From the NCBI GenBank assembly GCA_020216925.1, contig JAIWOL010000050.1, positions 1 through 9,890 on the forward strand: DNA of 9,890 bases, written 5' to 3'. How positions within the stretch are numbered: the first letter of the stretch is position 1; each line of letters opens with the position of its first letter. The DNA comes from Thiobacillus sp. Its GTDB lineage: Bacteria; Pseudomonadota; Gammaproteobacteria; Burkholderiales; Thiobacillaceae. Both the position numbers and the translations under genes were made by a program. Shown piece by piece: positions 1 to 8,606 of this stretch. Under the pieces are notes generated by a model. That model did not search any database. It saw nothing but the letters and a program-made list of their open reading frames with translations, and was not told the DNA's origin.

Positions 1-1977
1 ACTGCGCTGACCGCGCTGTTGGACGATCCCGAGACCGACATCGAGACGCTGATCAACATCGTCAAGGCGCCGGACTTTCCGACCGCCGGCATCATCTATG
101 GGCTTTCCGGCGTGCGCGACGGCTACCGCACCGGCCGCGGCCGCGTGGTGATGCGCGCCACCTGCCACGTCGAAGACCTCGACAAGGCGGGCGGCAAGCA
201 GGCCATCATCATCGACGAGCTGCCCTATCAGGTGAACAAGGCCAATCTGCTCATCAAGATCGGCGAGCTGGTGCGCGACAAGCAGATCGACGGCATCGCC
301 GACCTCAGGGACGAATCCGACAAGTCGGGCATGCGCGTCTACATCGAGCTGAAACGCGGCGAGAACGCCGACGTGATCCTGAACAATCTGTACAAGCAGA
401 CGCAGATGCAGGACACCTTCGGCATGAACATGGTGGCGCTGATCGACGGGCAGCCGCGCCTGCTCAATCTGAAGGAGATGCTCGACGCCTTCCTGCGCCA
501 CCGCCGCGAAGTCGTCACCCGCCGCACCGTGTTCGACCTCAGAAAAGCGCGCGAACGCGGCCACATCCTCGAAGGCCTGGCGGTCGCGCTGGCCAACGTC
601 GACGAGATCGTCGAGCTGATCAAGTCCTCGGAAACGCCGGTCATCGCCAGGGAACGCCTGCTCGGCCGCGCCTGGAAATCGGCCATGGTCGAGGAAATGC
701 TGGCGCGCATCGACCCGGAGTACTCGCGCCCGGTCAACATCGGCCCCGAGTTCGGCCTGCACGCCGACGGCTACCACCTGTCCGAGGTCCAGGCGCAGCG
801 CATTCTCGAAATGCAGCTGCAGCGCCTGACCAACCTGGAATCCGACAAGATCATCGGCGAGTACAAGGAGATCATGGCGAAGATCGCCGACCTGCTCGAC
901 ATTCTCGCCAACCCGTCGCGCATCACCCGGATCATCCGCGACGAACTCAAGGAAATCCAGGAGCAGTTCGGCGATGCGCGCCGCTCGATCATCGTCGAGA
1001 ACGCGCAGGACATGTCGATGGAAGACCTGATCAAGCCGGAGGAGATGGTCGTGACGCTGTCGCACGGCGGCTACATGAAGTCGCAGCCGCTGGATGATTA
1101 CCGGGCGCAGAAGCGCGGCGGACGCGGCAAGCAGGCGGCGGGCACCAAGGACGAAGACTTTATCGAGAAGATGTTCATCGCCAACACGCACGATTACATC
1201 CTCTGCTTCTCCAACCGCGGGCGGCTGTACTGGCTCAAGGTCTACAACGTCCCGCAGGGCGGCCGTACGGCGCGCGGCAAGCCCATCGTCAATCTCTTGC
1301 CGCTGGAAGACGGCGAGAAGATCAACGCGCTCCTGCCGGTGAAAAACTTCGACGACGAGCACTACGTGTTCATGGCGACGGCCAATGGCATCGTCAAGAA
1401 AACGCCGCTGTCCGAATTCTCGCGGCCGCGCACCGCCGGCATCATCGCCGTGGGCCTGGACGACGGCGATTTCCTCATCGGCGCTTCGATCACCGACGGT
1501 CGTCACGACGTGATGCTGTTCTCCGATTCCGGCAAGGCGGTGCGCTTCGACGAAAACGACGTGCGCCCGATGGGCCGCACCGCGCGCGGCGTCATCGGCA
1601 TGAAGCTCGCCCGTGGGGCCAAGCTGATCTCGCTCCTGGTCGCCGAGGACGAAAACGACTATGTGCTGACCGCCACCGAGAATGGCTACGGCAAGCGCAC
1701 CCCGATCGCCGAATACACCCGCCACGCGCGCGCCACGCAAGGCATGATCGCGATCCAGACCAGCGAGCGCAACGGCCGTGTGGTCGCCGCCACGCTGGTG
1801 AAGGACGACGACGAGATCATGCTCATCACCACCGGCGGCGTGCTGATCCGCACGCGCGTGAAGGAAATCCGCGCCATGAGCCGCGCCACCCAGGGCGTGA
1901 CGCTGATCAACCTCGACAAGGGCGAGAAACTGATCAGCCTGGAGAAAGTGGCGGAGAACGAGAACGACAGCGAATAA
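1..1977 (+). CDS. gyrA: DNA gyrase subunit A, C-terminal part (5' truncated by window)
   Basis: GyrA is the DNA breakage-reunion subunit of the GyrA2GyrB2 topoisomerase that introduces negative supercoils. The reading frame is open from base 1, with six codons before the first TTG, so the gene starts upstream. The 658 residues present align with E. coli GyrA from about residue 200 onward, judged from memory. The active-site tyrosine and quinolone-resistance region therefore lie outside the window. Seen here are the tower and coiled-coil part ([37 protein letters not shown]) and the GyrA box QKRGGRG at 1108-1128. The box opens the C-terminal DNA-wrapping beta-pinwheel, whose repeats include [24 protein letters not shown] and [10 protein letters not shown]. 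The protein ends shortly after the last blade in AENENDSE, a much shorter acidic tail than in E. coli. The GyrA box separates it from ParC. It stops 14 bases before serC and may be cotranscribed with it. Confidence 0.97.
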   Translation, partial: TALTALLDDPETDIETLINIVKAPDFPTAGIIYGLSGVRDGYRTGRGRVVMRATCHVEDLDKAGGKQAIIIDELPYQVNKANLLIKIGELVRDKQIDGIADLRDESDKSGMRVYIELKRGENADVILNNLYKQTQMQDTFGMNMVALIDGQPRLLNLKEMLDAFLRHRREVVTRRTVFDLRKARERGHILEGLAVALANVDEIVELIKSSETPVIARERLLGRAWKSAMVEEMLARIDPEYSRPVNIGPEFGLHADGYHLSEVQAQRILEMQLQRLTNLESDKIIGEYKEIMAKIADLLDILANPSRITRIIRDELKEIQEQFGDARRSIIVENAQDMSMEDLIKPEEMVVTLSHGGYMKSQPLDDYRAQKRGGRGKQAAGTKDEDFIEKMFIANTHDYILCFSNRGRLYWLKVYNVPQGGRTARGKPIVNLLPLEDGEKINALLPVKNFDDEHYVFMATANGIVKKTPLSEFSRPRTAGIIAVGLDDGDFLIGASITDGRHDVMLFSDSGKAVRFDENDVRPMGRTARGVIGMKLARGAKLISLLVAEDENDYVLTATENGYGKRTPIAEYTRHARATQGMIAIQTSERNGRVVAATLVKDDDEIMLITTGGVLIRTRVKEIRAMSRATQGVTLINLDKGEKLISLEKVAENENDSE

Positions 1978-1982
1978 GGGAG
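1976..1982 (+). promoter_or_regulatory. Shine-Dalgarno sequence of serC
   Basis: AAGGGAG overlaps the gyrA stop codon and lies 9 bases before the serC ATG at 1992. It is the clearest ribosome binding site among the genes of the serC-cmk block. Its overlap with the gyrA stop suggests that ribosomes finishing gyrA can reach the serC start. It also supports ATG 1992 as the true start. Confidence 0.75.
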
Positions 1983-1991
1983 ATAGACAGC

Positions 1992-3071
1992 ATGACGATC
2001 TACAACTTCAGCGCCGGCCCCGCCGTGCTGCCCCGCGATGTGCTGCTGCAGGTGCAGGCCGAACTGGTCGACTGGCACGGCAGCGGCATGTCGGTGATGG
2101 AAATGAGCCATCGCGGCCGCGAATTCATGGGCATCGCCGCCGAGGCCGAGGCCGACCTGCGCGAGCTGATGGGCATTCCGGCCAATTACAAGGTGCTGTT
2201 TTTGCAGGGCGGGGCGTCGAGCCAGTTCGCGATGGTTCCGATGAATCTCCTGCGCGGCAAGGCCTCTGCCGATTACCTGAACACCGGCGAGTGGTCGAAA
2301 AAAGCCATCAAGGAAGCCAAGAAATTCGGCGCGGTGAACGTCGTCGCCTCCAGCGAAGACAGGAATTTCAGCTATGCCCCGGCGTTTTCGGCCTGGCAGC
2401 GCGACCCGGACGCGGCTTACCTGCACTACACGCCCAACGAGACCATCGGCGGCGTCGAAATCTTCGATATCCCCGACACGGGCGCGACGCCGCTGGTCGC
2501 CGACATGTCGTCGACCATCCTCTCGCGCCCGATGGACGTCTCCAAATTCGGCCTCATCTACGCCGGCGCGCAGAAGAACATCGGCCCGGCCGGGCTCACC
2601 ATCGTCATCGTGCGCGAAGATCTGATCGGCGAGACCCTCCCGGGCACGCCGACCATGTTTGACTACAAGATCCACGCCGACAACGAGTCGATGTACAACA
2701 CGCCGCCCACCTTCGCGATGTACACGGCGGGGCTGGTGTTCAAGTGGCTGAAGGCGCGCGGTGGCCTGGCAGCAATGGAAAAGATCAACCGCGAGAAGGC
2801 TGCGCTGCTTTATGACTATCTCGACGCGACCGATTTCTATAATTCGCCGGTGGCGAGGGAAAACCGCTCGCTAATGAACGTGCCGTTCACGCTCAAGGAC
2901 GCGGCGCTCGACGAAGCCTTCCTCAAGCTCGCCAAGGAACGCGGCCTGCTGCAGCTGAAGGGACACCGCTCGGTCGGCGGCATGCGCGCGTCGATCTACA
3001 ACGCCATGCCGGTCGAGGGCGTGCGCGCGCTGGTCGACATGATGCGCGACTTCGAGAAAAGCCATGGCTGA
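1992..3071 (+). CDS. serC: Phosphoserine aminotransferase SerC
   Basis: SerC is a cytoplasmic PLP enzyme that transfers the amino group of glutamate to 3-phosphohydroxypyruvate, giving O-phosphoserine (second step of serine synthesis). In many proteobacteria it also makes 4-phosphohydroxythreonine for pyridoxal phosphate synthesis. The 359-residue product has the usual family length (E. coli 362). It begins with the typical [14 protein letters not shown] and carries SHRGREF (about 39-45) and [10 protein letters not shown]. The PLP lysine is K195 in [12 protein letters not shown], matching E. coli K198. The substrate-binding stretch [17 protein letters not shown] lies near 324-340. ATG 1992 is supported by the Shine-Dalgarno sequence and by the conserved N-terminus. 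The 3' end overlaps serA by 8 bases, so SerC and the enzyme making its substrate are coupled. Nothing looks truncated. Confidence 0.98.
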   Translation: MTIYNFSAGPAVLPRDVLLQVQAELVDWHGSGMSVMEMSHRGREFMGIAAEAEADLRELMGIPANYKVLFLQGGASSQFAMVPMNLLRGKASADYLNTGEWSKKAIKEAKKFGAVNVVASSEDRNFSYAPAFSAWQRDPDAAYLHYTPNETIGGVEIFDIPDTGATPLVADMSSTILSRPMDVSKFGLIYAGAQKNIGPAGLTIVIVREDLIGETLPGTPTMFDYKIHADNESMYNTPPTFAMYTAGLVFKWLKARGGLAAMEKINREKAALLYDYLDATDFYNSPVARENRSLMNVPFTLKDAALDEAFLKLAKERGLLQLKGHRSVGGMRASIYNAMPVEGVRALVDMMRDFEKSHG

Positions 3072-4239
3072 TGCGCGCAAGATCCTCACGCTCAACGCCA
3101 TTTCCGCGCGGGGCCTCGCGCGCCTGCCCGAGCATTACACCGTCGGCGGCGACATTGCCGACCCCGACGGCATCCTGGTGCGCTCGGCCAACATGCATGA
3201 CATGGACATTCCGGCGAGCGTCAAGGCCATCGCCCGTGCCGGCGCCGGCACCAACAACATCCCGGTGAAGAAACTATCCGAGCGCGGCGTGCCGGTGTTC
3301 AACGCGCCGGGGGCGAATGCCAACGCGGTGAAGGAACTGGTGATTGCCGGCATGCTCATGGGCGCGCGCAACATCGTACCCGCGATCAAGTTCGTCGAGG
3401 CGCTCTCCGGTACCGACGAGGAAATGCACAAGGCGACCGAGGCCGGCAAGAAGGCCTTCGCCGGCAGCGAACTGCCGGGCCGCACCCTCGGCGTGATCGG
3501 CCTTGGGGCAATCGGCTCCTACGTGGCCGAAGCGGCGATCAAGCTCGGCATGCACGTCGTCGGCTTCGACCCCGCGATCACGGTGGACGCGGCCTGGCGC
3601 CTGCCGTCGCAGGTGAAGCGTGCGGAAAACGCCGAGGACGTGCTGCGCATGGCCGACTTCGTCACCCTGCACGTGCCGCTCGTCGACGCCACGCGCAACC
3701 TGGTCAACGCGCAGCGCATCGCGGTGATGCGCCCCAGCGCAGTGCTGCTGAATTTTGCGCGCGAAGGCGTGGTCGACAATGCGGCGGTGGTCGAGGCGCT
3801 CGATGCAGGCAAGCTGCACGCCTACATCTGCGACTTCCCCGCCAATGCCTTGAAGGGCCACGCCAGGGTCGTTGCGCTGCCGCACCTGGGCGCCAGCACC
3901 GAAGAGGCCGAGGAGAACTGCGCGGTGATGGTGGCCGAACAGCTCGCCGATTACCTGGAAAACGGCAACATCCTCAATTCGGTGAATTTCCCCAACGTCG
4001 CCATGGCGCGCGAATCCAACTTCCGGCTCGGCATTGCCAACGCCAACGTGCCGAACATGGTGGGGCAGATCTCGGCCGTGCTGGCCGCCGCCGGACTCAA
4101 CATCCACAACATGGTGAACAAGTCCAAGGGGGACATGGCTTACACGCTGGTCGACGTGGACAGCGCCGTGCCGGAGGCGATAGTTGCGCAACTTGCGGCG
4201 ATTGCGGGCGTACTCGCCGTTCGTTATCTGCCGGCATGA
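3064..4239 (+). CDS. serA: D-3-phosphoglycerate dehydrogenase, short ACT-domain type
   Basis: This D-2-hydroxyacid dehydrogenase family protein is predicted to oxidise 3-phosphoglycerate to 3-phosphohydroxypyruvate with NAD, the substrate of the adjacent SerC. Its 391 residues comprise an N-terminal catalytic segment, a Rossmann domain with GLGAIG at 146-151, the substrate Arg R233 in [10 protein letters not shown], the catalytic His H274 in [13 protein letters not shown], and a C-terminal ACT domain from about 318. In the ACT domain, N328 and N346 match E. coli serine-binding N346 and N364, while N326 replaces His344, so serine feedback is plausible. Odd: the loop normally holding the catalytic Glu (FPTEP in E. 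coli) reads DFPANAL at 257-263, placing N261 where Glu269 would be. ATG 3064 overlaps serC by 8 bases with only a weak GAGA ahead; the stop overlaps pheA by 4. A related hydroxyacid dehydrogenase activity is possible, but the serC linkage favours SerA. Confidence 0.9.
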   Translation: MADARKILTLNAISARGLARLPEHYTVGGDIADPDGILVRSANMHDMDIPASVKAIARAGAGTNNIPVKKLSERGVPVFNAPGANANAVKELVIAGMLMGARNIVPAIKFVEALSGTDEEMHKATEAGKKAFAGSELPGRTLGVIGLGAIGSYVAEAAIKLGMHVVGFDPAITVDAAWRLPSQVKRAENAEDVLRMADFVTLHVPLVDATRNLVNAQRIAVMRPSAVLLNFAREGVVDNAAVVEALDAGKLHAYICDFPANALKGHARVVALPHLGASTEEAEENCAVMVAEQLADYLENGNILNSVNFPNVAMARESNFRLGIANANVPNMVGQISAVLAAAGLNIHNMVNKSKGDMAYTLVDVDSAVPEAIVAQLAAIAGVLAVRYLPA

Positions 4240-5348
4240 TGCACGACGATACCCCCGGCGCTGCGGGCGCGCCCGGCGAACTGGGCGCGCTGCGGGCGCG
4301 TATCGATGCCATTGACGACGCGCTGCTCCGCCTGCTGTCGGAACGCGCCGGCATCGCGCAGGAAGTGGGGCGCGCCAAAAAAGGCGAGAAGATCTATCGC
4401 CCGGAGCGCGAGGCCCAGATCGTGCGCCGGCTGCGCGATGCCAACCCGGGGCCGTTGTCGGGCGACACGGTGGAGCGGTTGATCCGCGAGGTGATGTCGG
4501 CCTGCCGTGCGCTGGAGGAAGTCACCCGCGTGGCCTATCTGGGGCCGGCGGGCACGTTCAGCCAGCAAGCCGTGGGCAAGCATTTTGGCCAGGATGTCGA
4601 GGCGGTCGCCGAGGCCGACATCGACGCCTGTTTCCACGCGGTCGAAGCGGGCCGCGCGGATTTTGCCGTGGTGCCGGTGGAAAATTCGACCGAGGGTGCG
4701 GTCGGCCGCACGCTCGATCTCATCGTCGCCAGCCCGCTGCGCATCTGCGGCGAAGTCATCCTGCCCATCCAGCAGACGCTGATGCGCAAGACCGCGCAGC
4801 GCGAGGGTATTGCGCGTGTCTATGGCCATGCGCAGTCGCTCGCCCAGTGTCAGCAGTGGCTGGCGCAACACCTGCCCCACGCGGAACGTGTGGCGGTGGT
4901 GAGCAATGCCGAAGGGGCGCGCCGGGCCGCAGGGGAAACCGATTCAGCGACCCTGGGGGCAGAAGCCGCTGCTGCCCTGTATGGCCTGGCGGTGGTGGAG
5001 CGTGCTGTTCAGGACGAATCCGGCAACACCACACGTTTTCTGGTGCTGGCCCGAACCGATGCGCCACCTTCCGGCCGCGACAGGACATCCCTTGTCATGG
5101 GCGCGAAGAACCAGCCGGGGGCGGTGGTGAGGCTGTTGCAGCCTCTGGCCGATGCCGGCATTTCCATGAGCCGGCTCGAATCGCGCCCGGCGCGGGGCGA
5201 CAGCACCGGTGCCGGATGGGCCTATCTCTTTTTTGTGGTCTGCGATGGCCATCGCCAGGACGCCCAGCTGGCAGCCGCGCTGGCTGAAATCGAATCGCGC
5301 GCGGCCTTCCTCAAGATTCTCGGCTCCTACCCTGCTGCTTACTCATGA
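4236..5348 (+). CDS. pheA: Bifunctional chorismate mutase / prephenate dehydratase (P-protein)
   Basis: PheA rearranges chorismate to prephenate and then dehydrates and decarboxylates it to phenylpyruvate, the precursor of phenylalanine. The 370 residues hold three domains. After a 15-residue Gly/Ala-rich leader comes an AroQ-type chorismate mutase (about 16-95): R20, R37, K48 and R58-E59 match E. coli R11, R28, K39 and R51-E52. The dehydratase domain (about 98-272) has YLGPAGTFS, ENSTEG at 149-154 and the catalytic TRF at 266-268. The ACT domain (about 281-370) carries ESRP at 315-318, the phenylalanine-binding motif, so feedback inhibition by phenylalanine is likely. The start codon overlaps the serA stop as ATGA. 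A second ATG follows directly at 4239, and I see no Shine-Dalgarno sequence, which points to coupled initiation. The stop overlaps hisC by 4 bases. Confidence 0.97.
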   Translation: MMHDDTPGAAGAPGELGALRARIDAIDDALLRLLSERAGIAQEVGRAKKGEKIYRPEREAQIVRRLRDANPGPLSGDTVERLIREVMSACRALEEVTRVAYLGPAGTFSQQAVGKHFGQDVEAVAEADIDACFHAVEAGRADFAVVPVENSTEGAVGRTLDLIVASPLRICGEVILPIQQTLMRKTAQREGIARVYGHAQSLAQCQQWLAQHLPHAERVAVVSNAEGARRAAGETDSATLGAEAAAALYGLAVVERAVQDESGNTTRFLVLARTDAPPSGRDRTSLVMGAKNQPGAVVRLLQPLADAGISMSRLESRPARGDSTGAGWAYLFFVVCDGHRQDAQLAAALAEIESRAAFLKILGSYPAAYS

Positions 5349-6439
5349 ACTGCTGTGACCTGATTCCGCACTGGGTGCGCGACATCGCGCCTTACCAGCC
5401 CGGCAAACCCATTTCCGAACTGGCGCGCGAACTGGGGCTGGATGAAGCAGGCATCGTCAAGCTCGCCTCGAACGAAAACCCGCTCGGGCCCAGTCCGCGC
5501 GCACTGGCGGCGGCGCAGGATGCGCTTGCAGGCGTGGCGCTGTACCCCGACGGGTCCGGCTTTGCGCTGAAAGCCAGGCTTGCGGCCAAGTTCGGCCTCG
5601 CATCCGACCAGATCGTGCTGGGCAACGGCTCGAACGACGTGCTGGACATGGTGGCGCGCGCCTTTTTGGCCCCGGGCGATTCGGCGGTGTTTTCGCAGCA
5701 TGCCTTTGCCGTCTACCCGATTGCCACGCAGAGCGTCGGTGCCACCGGTGTGCCGGCCGCAGCGCGGGCCTACGGCCATGACCTCGAGGCGATGCATGCC
5801 GCCATCCGCGAGGACACGCGCGTGGTGTGGATCGCCAACCCCAACAACCCCACCGGCACCTTCCTGCCGTGGGCGGACATCGAGGCTTTTCTGAGCGCCG
5901 TGCCGGACGAGGTGGTGGTGGTGCTCGACGAGGCCTACGGCGAATACCTGCCCACCGACGACCGTGCCGACACCCTGGCGTGGATCGGGCGTTTCCCGAA
6001 TCTGGTCATCACGCGCACCTTCTCCAAGGCCTATGGACTGGCGGGCCTGCGCGTGGGATACGGCATCGCCCACCCGGACATCATCGATCTGCTGAACCGG
6101 GTGCGCCATCCTTTCAACGTCAACGCGCCCGCGCTGGCGGCGGCCGAAGCCGCGCTCGACGACGTCGAGTTCCTGTTGCGCAGCTATGCGCTCAACAGCG
6201 CCGGCATGGCGCAGCTCGTTGCCGGCCTCAAGGACATGGACGTCGAGACGGTGCCCTCCAAGGGAAATTTCCTGCTGGCGAAAGTGGGCGACGCCGCGCG
6301 CATCAACCAGGCGCTGCTGCAGCAGGGTGTGATCGTGCGTCCGGTTGCCAATTACGGCCTGCCGGAATTCCTGCGTGTGTCGGTTGGGCTGGCTGGCCAG
6401 AATGCACGTTTTCTCGAAGCGTTGAAGACGTGTCTGTAA
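5345..6439 (+). CDS. hisC: Histidinol-phosphate aminotransferase (HisC2-like)
   Basis: HisC is a fold-type I PLP aminotransferase that converts imidazole acetol phosphate plus glutamate to histidinol phosphate. The 364-residue product is of family length. It shows LASNENPLGPSP near the N-terminus, N165-P-N-N-P-T-G171, the PLP contacts D195 and Y198 in LDEAYGEY, the Schiff-base lysine K228 in RTFSKAYGLAGLRVGYG, and the C-terminal carboxylate-binding R344 in FLRVSVG. It sits between pheA and tyrA, away from other his genes. In this supraoperon position, homologues are known or proposed to transaminate aromatic keto acids or prephenate as well; a dual role here is inference. The start ATG overlaps the pheA stop (ATGA) with no visible Shine-Dalgarno sequence. 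The last 10 bases overlap the proposed tyrA start. Confidence 0.95.
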   Translation: MNCCDLIPHWVRDIAPYQPGKPISELARELGLDEAGIVKLASNENPLGPSPRALAAAQDALAGVALYPDGSGFALKARLAAKFGLASDQIVLGNGSNDVLDMVARAFLAPGDSAVFSQHAFAVYPIATQSVGATGVPAAARAYGHDLEAMHAAIREDTRVVWIANPNNPTGTFLPWADIEAFLSAVPDEVVVVLDEAYGEYLPTDDRADTLAWIGRFPNLVITRTFSKAYGLAGLRVGYGIAHPDIIDLLNRVRHPFNVNAPALAAAEAALDDVEFLLRSYALNSAGMAQLVAGLKDMDVETVPSKGNFLLAKVGDAARINQALLQQGVIVRPVANYGLPEFLRVSVGLAGQNARFLEALKTCL

Positions 6440-7302
6440 TAGTCGAAAAACTGGCGCTGGTCGGCACCGGCCTTATCGGAGGCTCGTTCGCGCTGGCGCT
6501 GAAGCAGGCCGGCGCCGCAGGCGAAGTGCTCGGCGTCGGCCGCGATCCGGCGCGCCTTGCCGAAGCGCAGGCACGCGGCCTGATCGACCGCGCGGCGGCG
6601 TGGCATGAAGCGGGGCAGGCCGACTGCATCCTGCTTGCGCTGCCCGTCGGCGAAACCGGCACCGTGTTGCGCCAGCTGGCGCCACATCTCAAACCCGGCG
6701 CCATCGTTACCGATGCGGGCAGCACCAAGGCCAATGTCGTTGCGGCCGCCCACGCCGCGCTGGGCGCGCGCGCGGCCGACTTTGTGCCCGGCCATCCCAT
6801 CGCGGGCTCGGAGCAGAGCGGACCCGCTGCCGCCCGTGCCGATCTTTTTCTCGGCAAACGCGTGGTGCTGACGCCGCAACCGGCAACCCGTGCGGGTGCC
6901 GTCGCCGTCGTGCGCGCGTTGTGGGAAGCCGCAGGCGCGCAGGTCGAGACACTCGATGCGGCGCAGCACGACCGTATTTTTGCGGCGGTGAGCCATCTGC
7001 CGCACTTGGCGGCATTCGCACTGGTCGACGAACTGGCGCTGCGCCCGGACAACGAGACGTTTTTCCGCTTTGCCGCCAGCGGTTTCCGCGATTTCACGCG
7101 AATCGCGGGTTCGTCGCCGGAGATGTGGCGCGACATTTCGCTGGCCAACCGCGAGGCCTTGCTGGCCGAGCTCGACGCCTACACGGCAGCGCTGCAAACG
7201 CTGCGCACGGCCCTGTCGGCGGGCGATGCCGATGCCTTGTCGACGATTTTTTCCCGCGCGCGCCAGGCGCGTGAAGACTGGATGAAAAAGCAGGACGCCT
7301 GA
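6430..7302 (+). CDS. tyrA: Prephenate/arogenate (cyclohexadienyl) dehydrogenase TyrA
   Basis: TyrA oxidatively decarboxylates prephenate to 4-hydroxyphenylpyruvate, or arogenate to tyrosine. The predicted product is 290 residues: a stand-alone catalytic core without fused chorismate mutase or ACT domain. GTG 6430 is chosen because the Rossmann strand VGTGLIGGS begins at residue 11 and no nearer in-frame ATG precedes it. The frame stays open far upstream, but that part only shadows hisC. Conserved residues are GTGLIG at 12-17, DAGSTK, catalytic H122 in [12 protein letters not shown]189 and H192 in SHLPH, and R224 in FRDFTRIA for substrate binding. The end of the second Rossmann strand reads GVGRDP with G37-R38 where NAD-dependent TyrA usually has Asp, hinting at NADP. 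Prephenate versus arogenate specificity cannot be read from sequence alone. The gene overlaps hisC by 10 bases and aroA by 1. Confidence 0.95.
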   Translation: MSVIVEKLALVGTGLIGGSFALALKQAGAAGEVLGVGRDPARLAEAQARGLIDRAAAWHEAGQADCILLALPVGETGTVLRQLAPHLKPGAIVTDAGSTKANVVAAAHAALGARAADFVPGHPIAGSEQSGPAAARADLFLGKRVVLTPQPATRAGAVAVVRALWEAAGAQVETLDAAQHDRIFAAVSHLPHLAAFALVDELALRPDNETFFRFAASGFRDFTRIAGSSPEMWRDISLANREALLAELDAYTAALQTLRTALSAGDADALSTIFSRARQAREDWMKKQDA

Positions 7303-8606
7303 TGGAACACACCCGAGCCGAATTTATTGATCTTCCGGCCGCAGGCCATGCGCAGGGCACGGTGACGCTTCCCGGCTCCAAAAGCATTTCCAACCGCGTG
7401 CTGCTGCTCGCAGCGTTGGCAGGCGGCACGACGCAGGTGCGCGCGCTGCTCGATTCGGACGACACCCGCGTGATGCTCGACGCGCTGCGCACGCTCGGTG
7501 TCGGCGTGACGCGCCACGCCGGCACCGACGACTACGCGATCGCCGGCGCCGGCGGCGCGTTTCCGGTCAAGGCGGCCGAACTCTTCCTCGGCAACGCGGG
7601 CACGGCGTTCCGCTCGCTCACCGCCGCGTGCGCGCTCGCGGGGGGCGAATATGTGTTGAAAGGCGTGGCGCGGATGCACGAGCGGCCCATCGGCGATCTG
7701 GTCGACGCGTTGCGCCTGCTCGGCGCGAAGATCGATTATCTCGGCGAAACCGGCTATCCGCCGCTGGCGATTCACCCCGGCCACTACACCGGCGGGGTCA
7801 CGACAGTGCGCGGCAACGTGTCGAGCCAGTATTTGACCGGCCTCTTGATGGCGTTGCCCCTATTGGGCAGAACCACGCAGATTCAAATCGAGGGCGAGCT
7901 GATTTCCAAGCCCTACATCGGCATCACGCTGGCGATGCTGCGCCGCTTCGGCATCGACATCAAACAGGACGGCTGGACGTCGTTCACCGTGGACGCGGGC
8001 GCGCGTTACGCCAGTCCCGGCGAAATCTGGGTCGAGGGCGACGCCTCGTCGGCCTCGTATTTCATCGCGGCGGGCGCGATCGGCGGCGGCCCGGTGACGG
8101 TGATCGGCGCAGGCTCCGAGTCGGTGCAGGGCGATGTGTTGTTCGCCGACGCCATGGCGCAAATGGGCGCGGTGATCGAGAAAACCGCGAACCGCATCAC
8201 CGCGCGCGCGCCGGCCTCGGGCAGCTTGCGCGGCATCAGCATCGACTGCAACCCCATCCCCGACGCGGCGATGACGCTCGCCGTCGCCGCGCTGTTCGCC
8301 GACGGTCCGACCACGCTCACCAATATCGCGTCGTGGCGGGTCAAGGAAACCGACCGGATACACGCCATGGCGACCGAGCTGCGCAAGGTCGGCGCCACGG
8401 TGGAAGAGGGCGCGGATTTCATCCGCATCACGCCGCCTACCACGCTCATCCCCAACGCCGTCATCGACACCTACGACGACCACCGCATGGCGATGTGTCT
8501 GTCGCTGGTGTCACTGGGCGGCGTGCCGATCCGCATCAACGACCCGGCGTGCGTGAACAAGACTTTTCCTCATTATTTCAAGACGTTTGCCGGGGTGGTG
8601 CAATGA
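7302..8606 (+). CDS. aroA: 3-phosphoshikimate 1-carboxyvinyltransferase (EPSP synthase), class I-like
   Basis: AroA transfers the enolpyruvyl group of PEP to shikimate 3-phosphate, giving EPSP, the penultimate step to chorismate. The 434-residue product has two inverse alpha/beta domains of usual length (E. coli 427). Active-site residues are all recognisable: K27 and S28 in [11 protein letters not shown]100 in [21 protein letters not shown]321 in PIPDAAM, E349 and R352 in VKETDR, R395 in DDHRMAM and K420 in VNKTFPHYF. Odd: S105 occupies the position of E. coli Pro101 (MRPL there, FRSL here). Otherwise the sequence looks like an ordinary class I enzyme. The ATG shares its A with the tyrA TGA stop, and AGGA lies a few bases upstream as a weak Shine-Dalgarno sequence. 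The stop overlaps cmk by 4 bases. Pathway neighbours PheA and TyrA use the chorismate it leads to. Confidence 0.97.
   Translation: MEHTRAEFIDLPAAGHAQGTVTLPGSKSISNRVLLLAALAGGTTQVRALLDSDDTRVMLDALRTLGVGVTRHAGTDDYAIAGAGGAFPVKAAELFLGNAGTAFRSLTAACALAGGEYVLKGVARMHERPIGDLVDALRLLGAKIDYLGETGYPPLAIHPGHYTGGVTTVRGNVSSQYLTGLLMALPLLGRTTQIQIEGELISKPYIGITLAMLRRFGIDIKQDGWTSFTVDAGARYASPGEIWVEGDASSASYFIAAGAIGGGPVTVIGAGSESVQGDVLFADAMAQMGAVIEKTANRITARAPASGSLRGISIDCNPIPDAAMTLAVAALFADGPTTLTNIASWRVKETDRIHAMATELRKVGATVEEGADFIRITPPTTLIPNAVIDTYDDHRMAMCLSLVSLGGVPIRINDPACVNKTFPHYFKTFAGVVQ

Noticed and set aside
1686..2675. Minus-strand open frame of 329 codons across the gyrA-serC junction
   Set aside because: It lies opposite two well-recognised genes; its Arg/His/Ala/Gly-rich translation has no recognisable motif and is what GC-rich codon bias produces on the opposite strand.
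3274..4191. Minus-strand open frame of 305 codons opposite serA
   Set aside because: His/Val/Arg-rich low-information translation, no recognised domain, wholly antisense to an intact enzyme gene.
4224..4880. Minus-strand open frame of 218 codons opposite pheA
   Set aside because: Shadow frame; no domain and no separate ribosome binding context.
5339..6109. Minus-strand open frame of 256 codons opposite hisC
   Set aside because: Shadow of hisC in high-GC sequence, without motif.
5827..6429. Upstream extension of the tyrA frame by about 200 codons
   Set aside because: The extension lies inside hisC, is Arg/Gly-rich and featureless, and the Rossmann fold begins right after GTG 6430.
6303..7197. 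Two overlapping minus-strand open frames opposite tyrA
   Set aside because: Two long frames over the same bases is a sign of compositional bias; neither shows a protein family signature.
7860..8483. Minus-strand open frame of 207 codons opposite aroA
   Set aside because: Arg/Asp/His-rich shadow with no motif.
7628..8602. Upstream extension of the cmk frame by about 325 codons
   Set aside because: It is an out-of-frame shadow of aroA; the conserved kinase N-terminus begins after ATG 8603.
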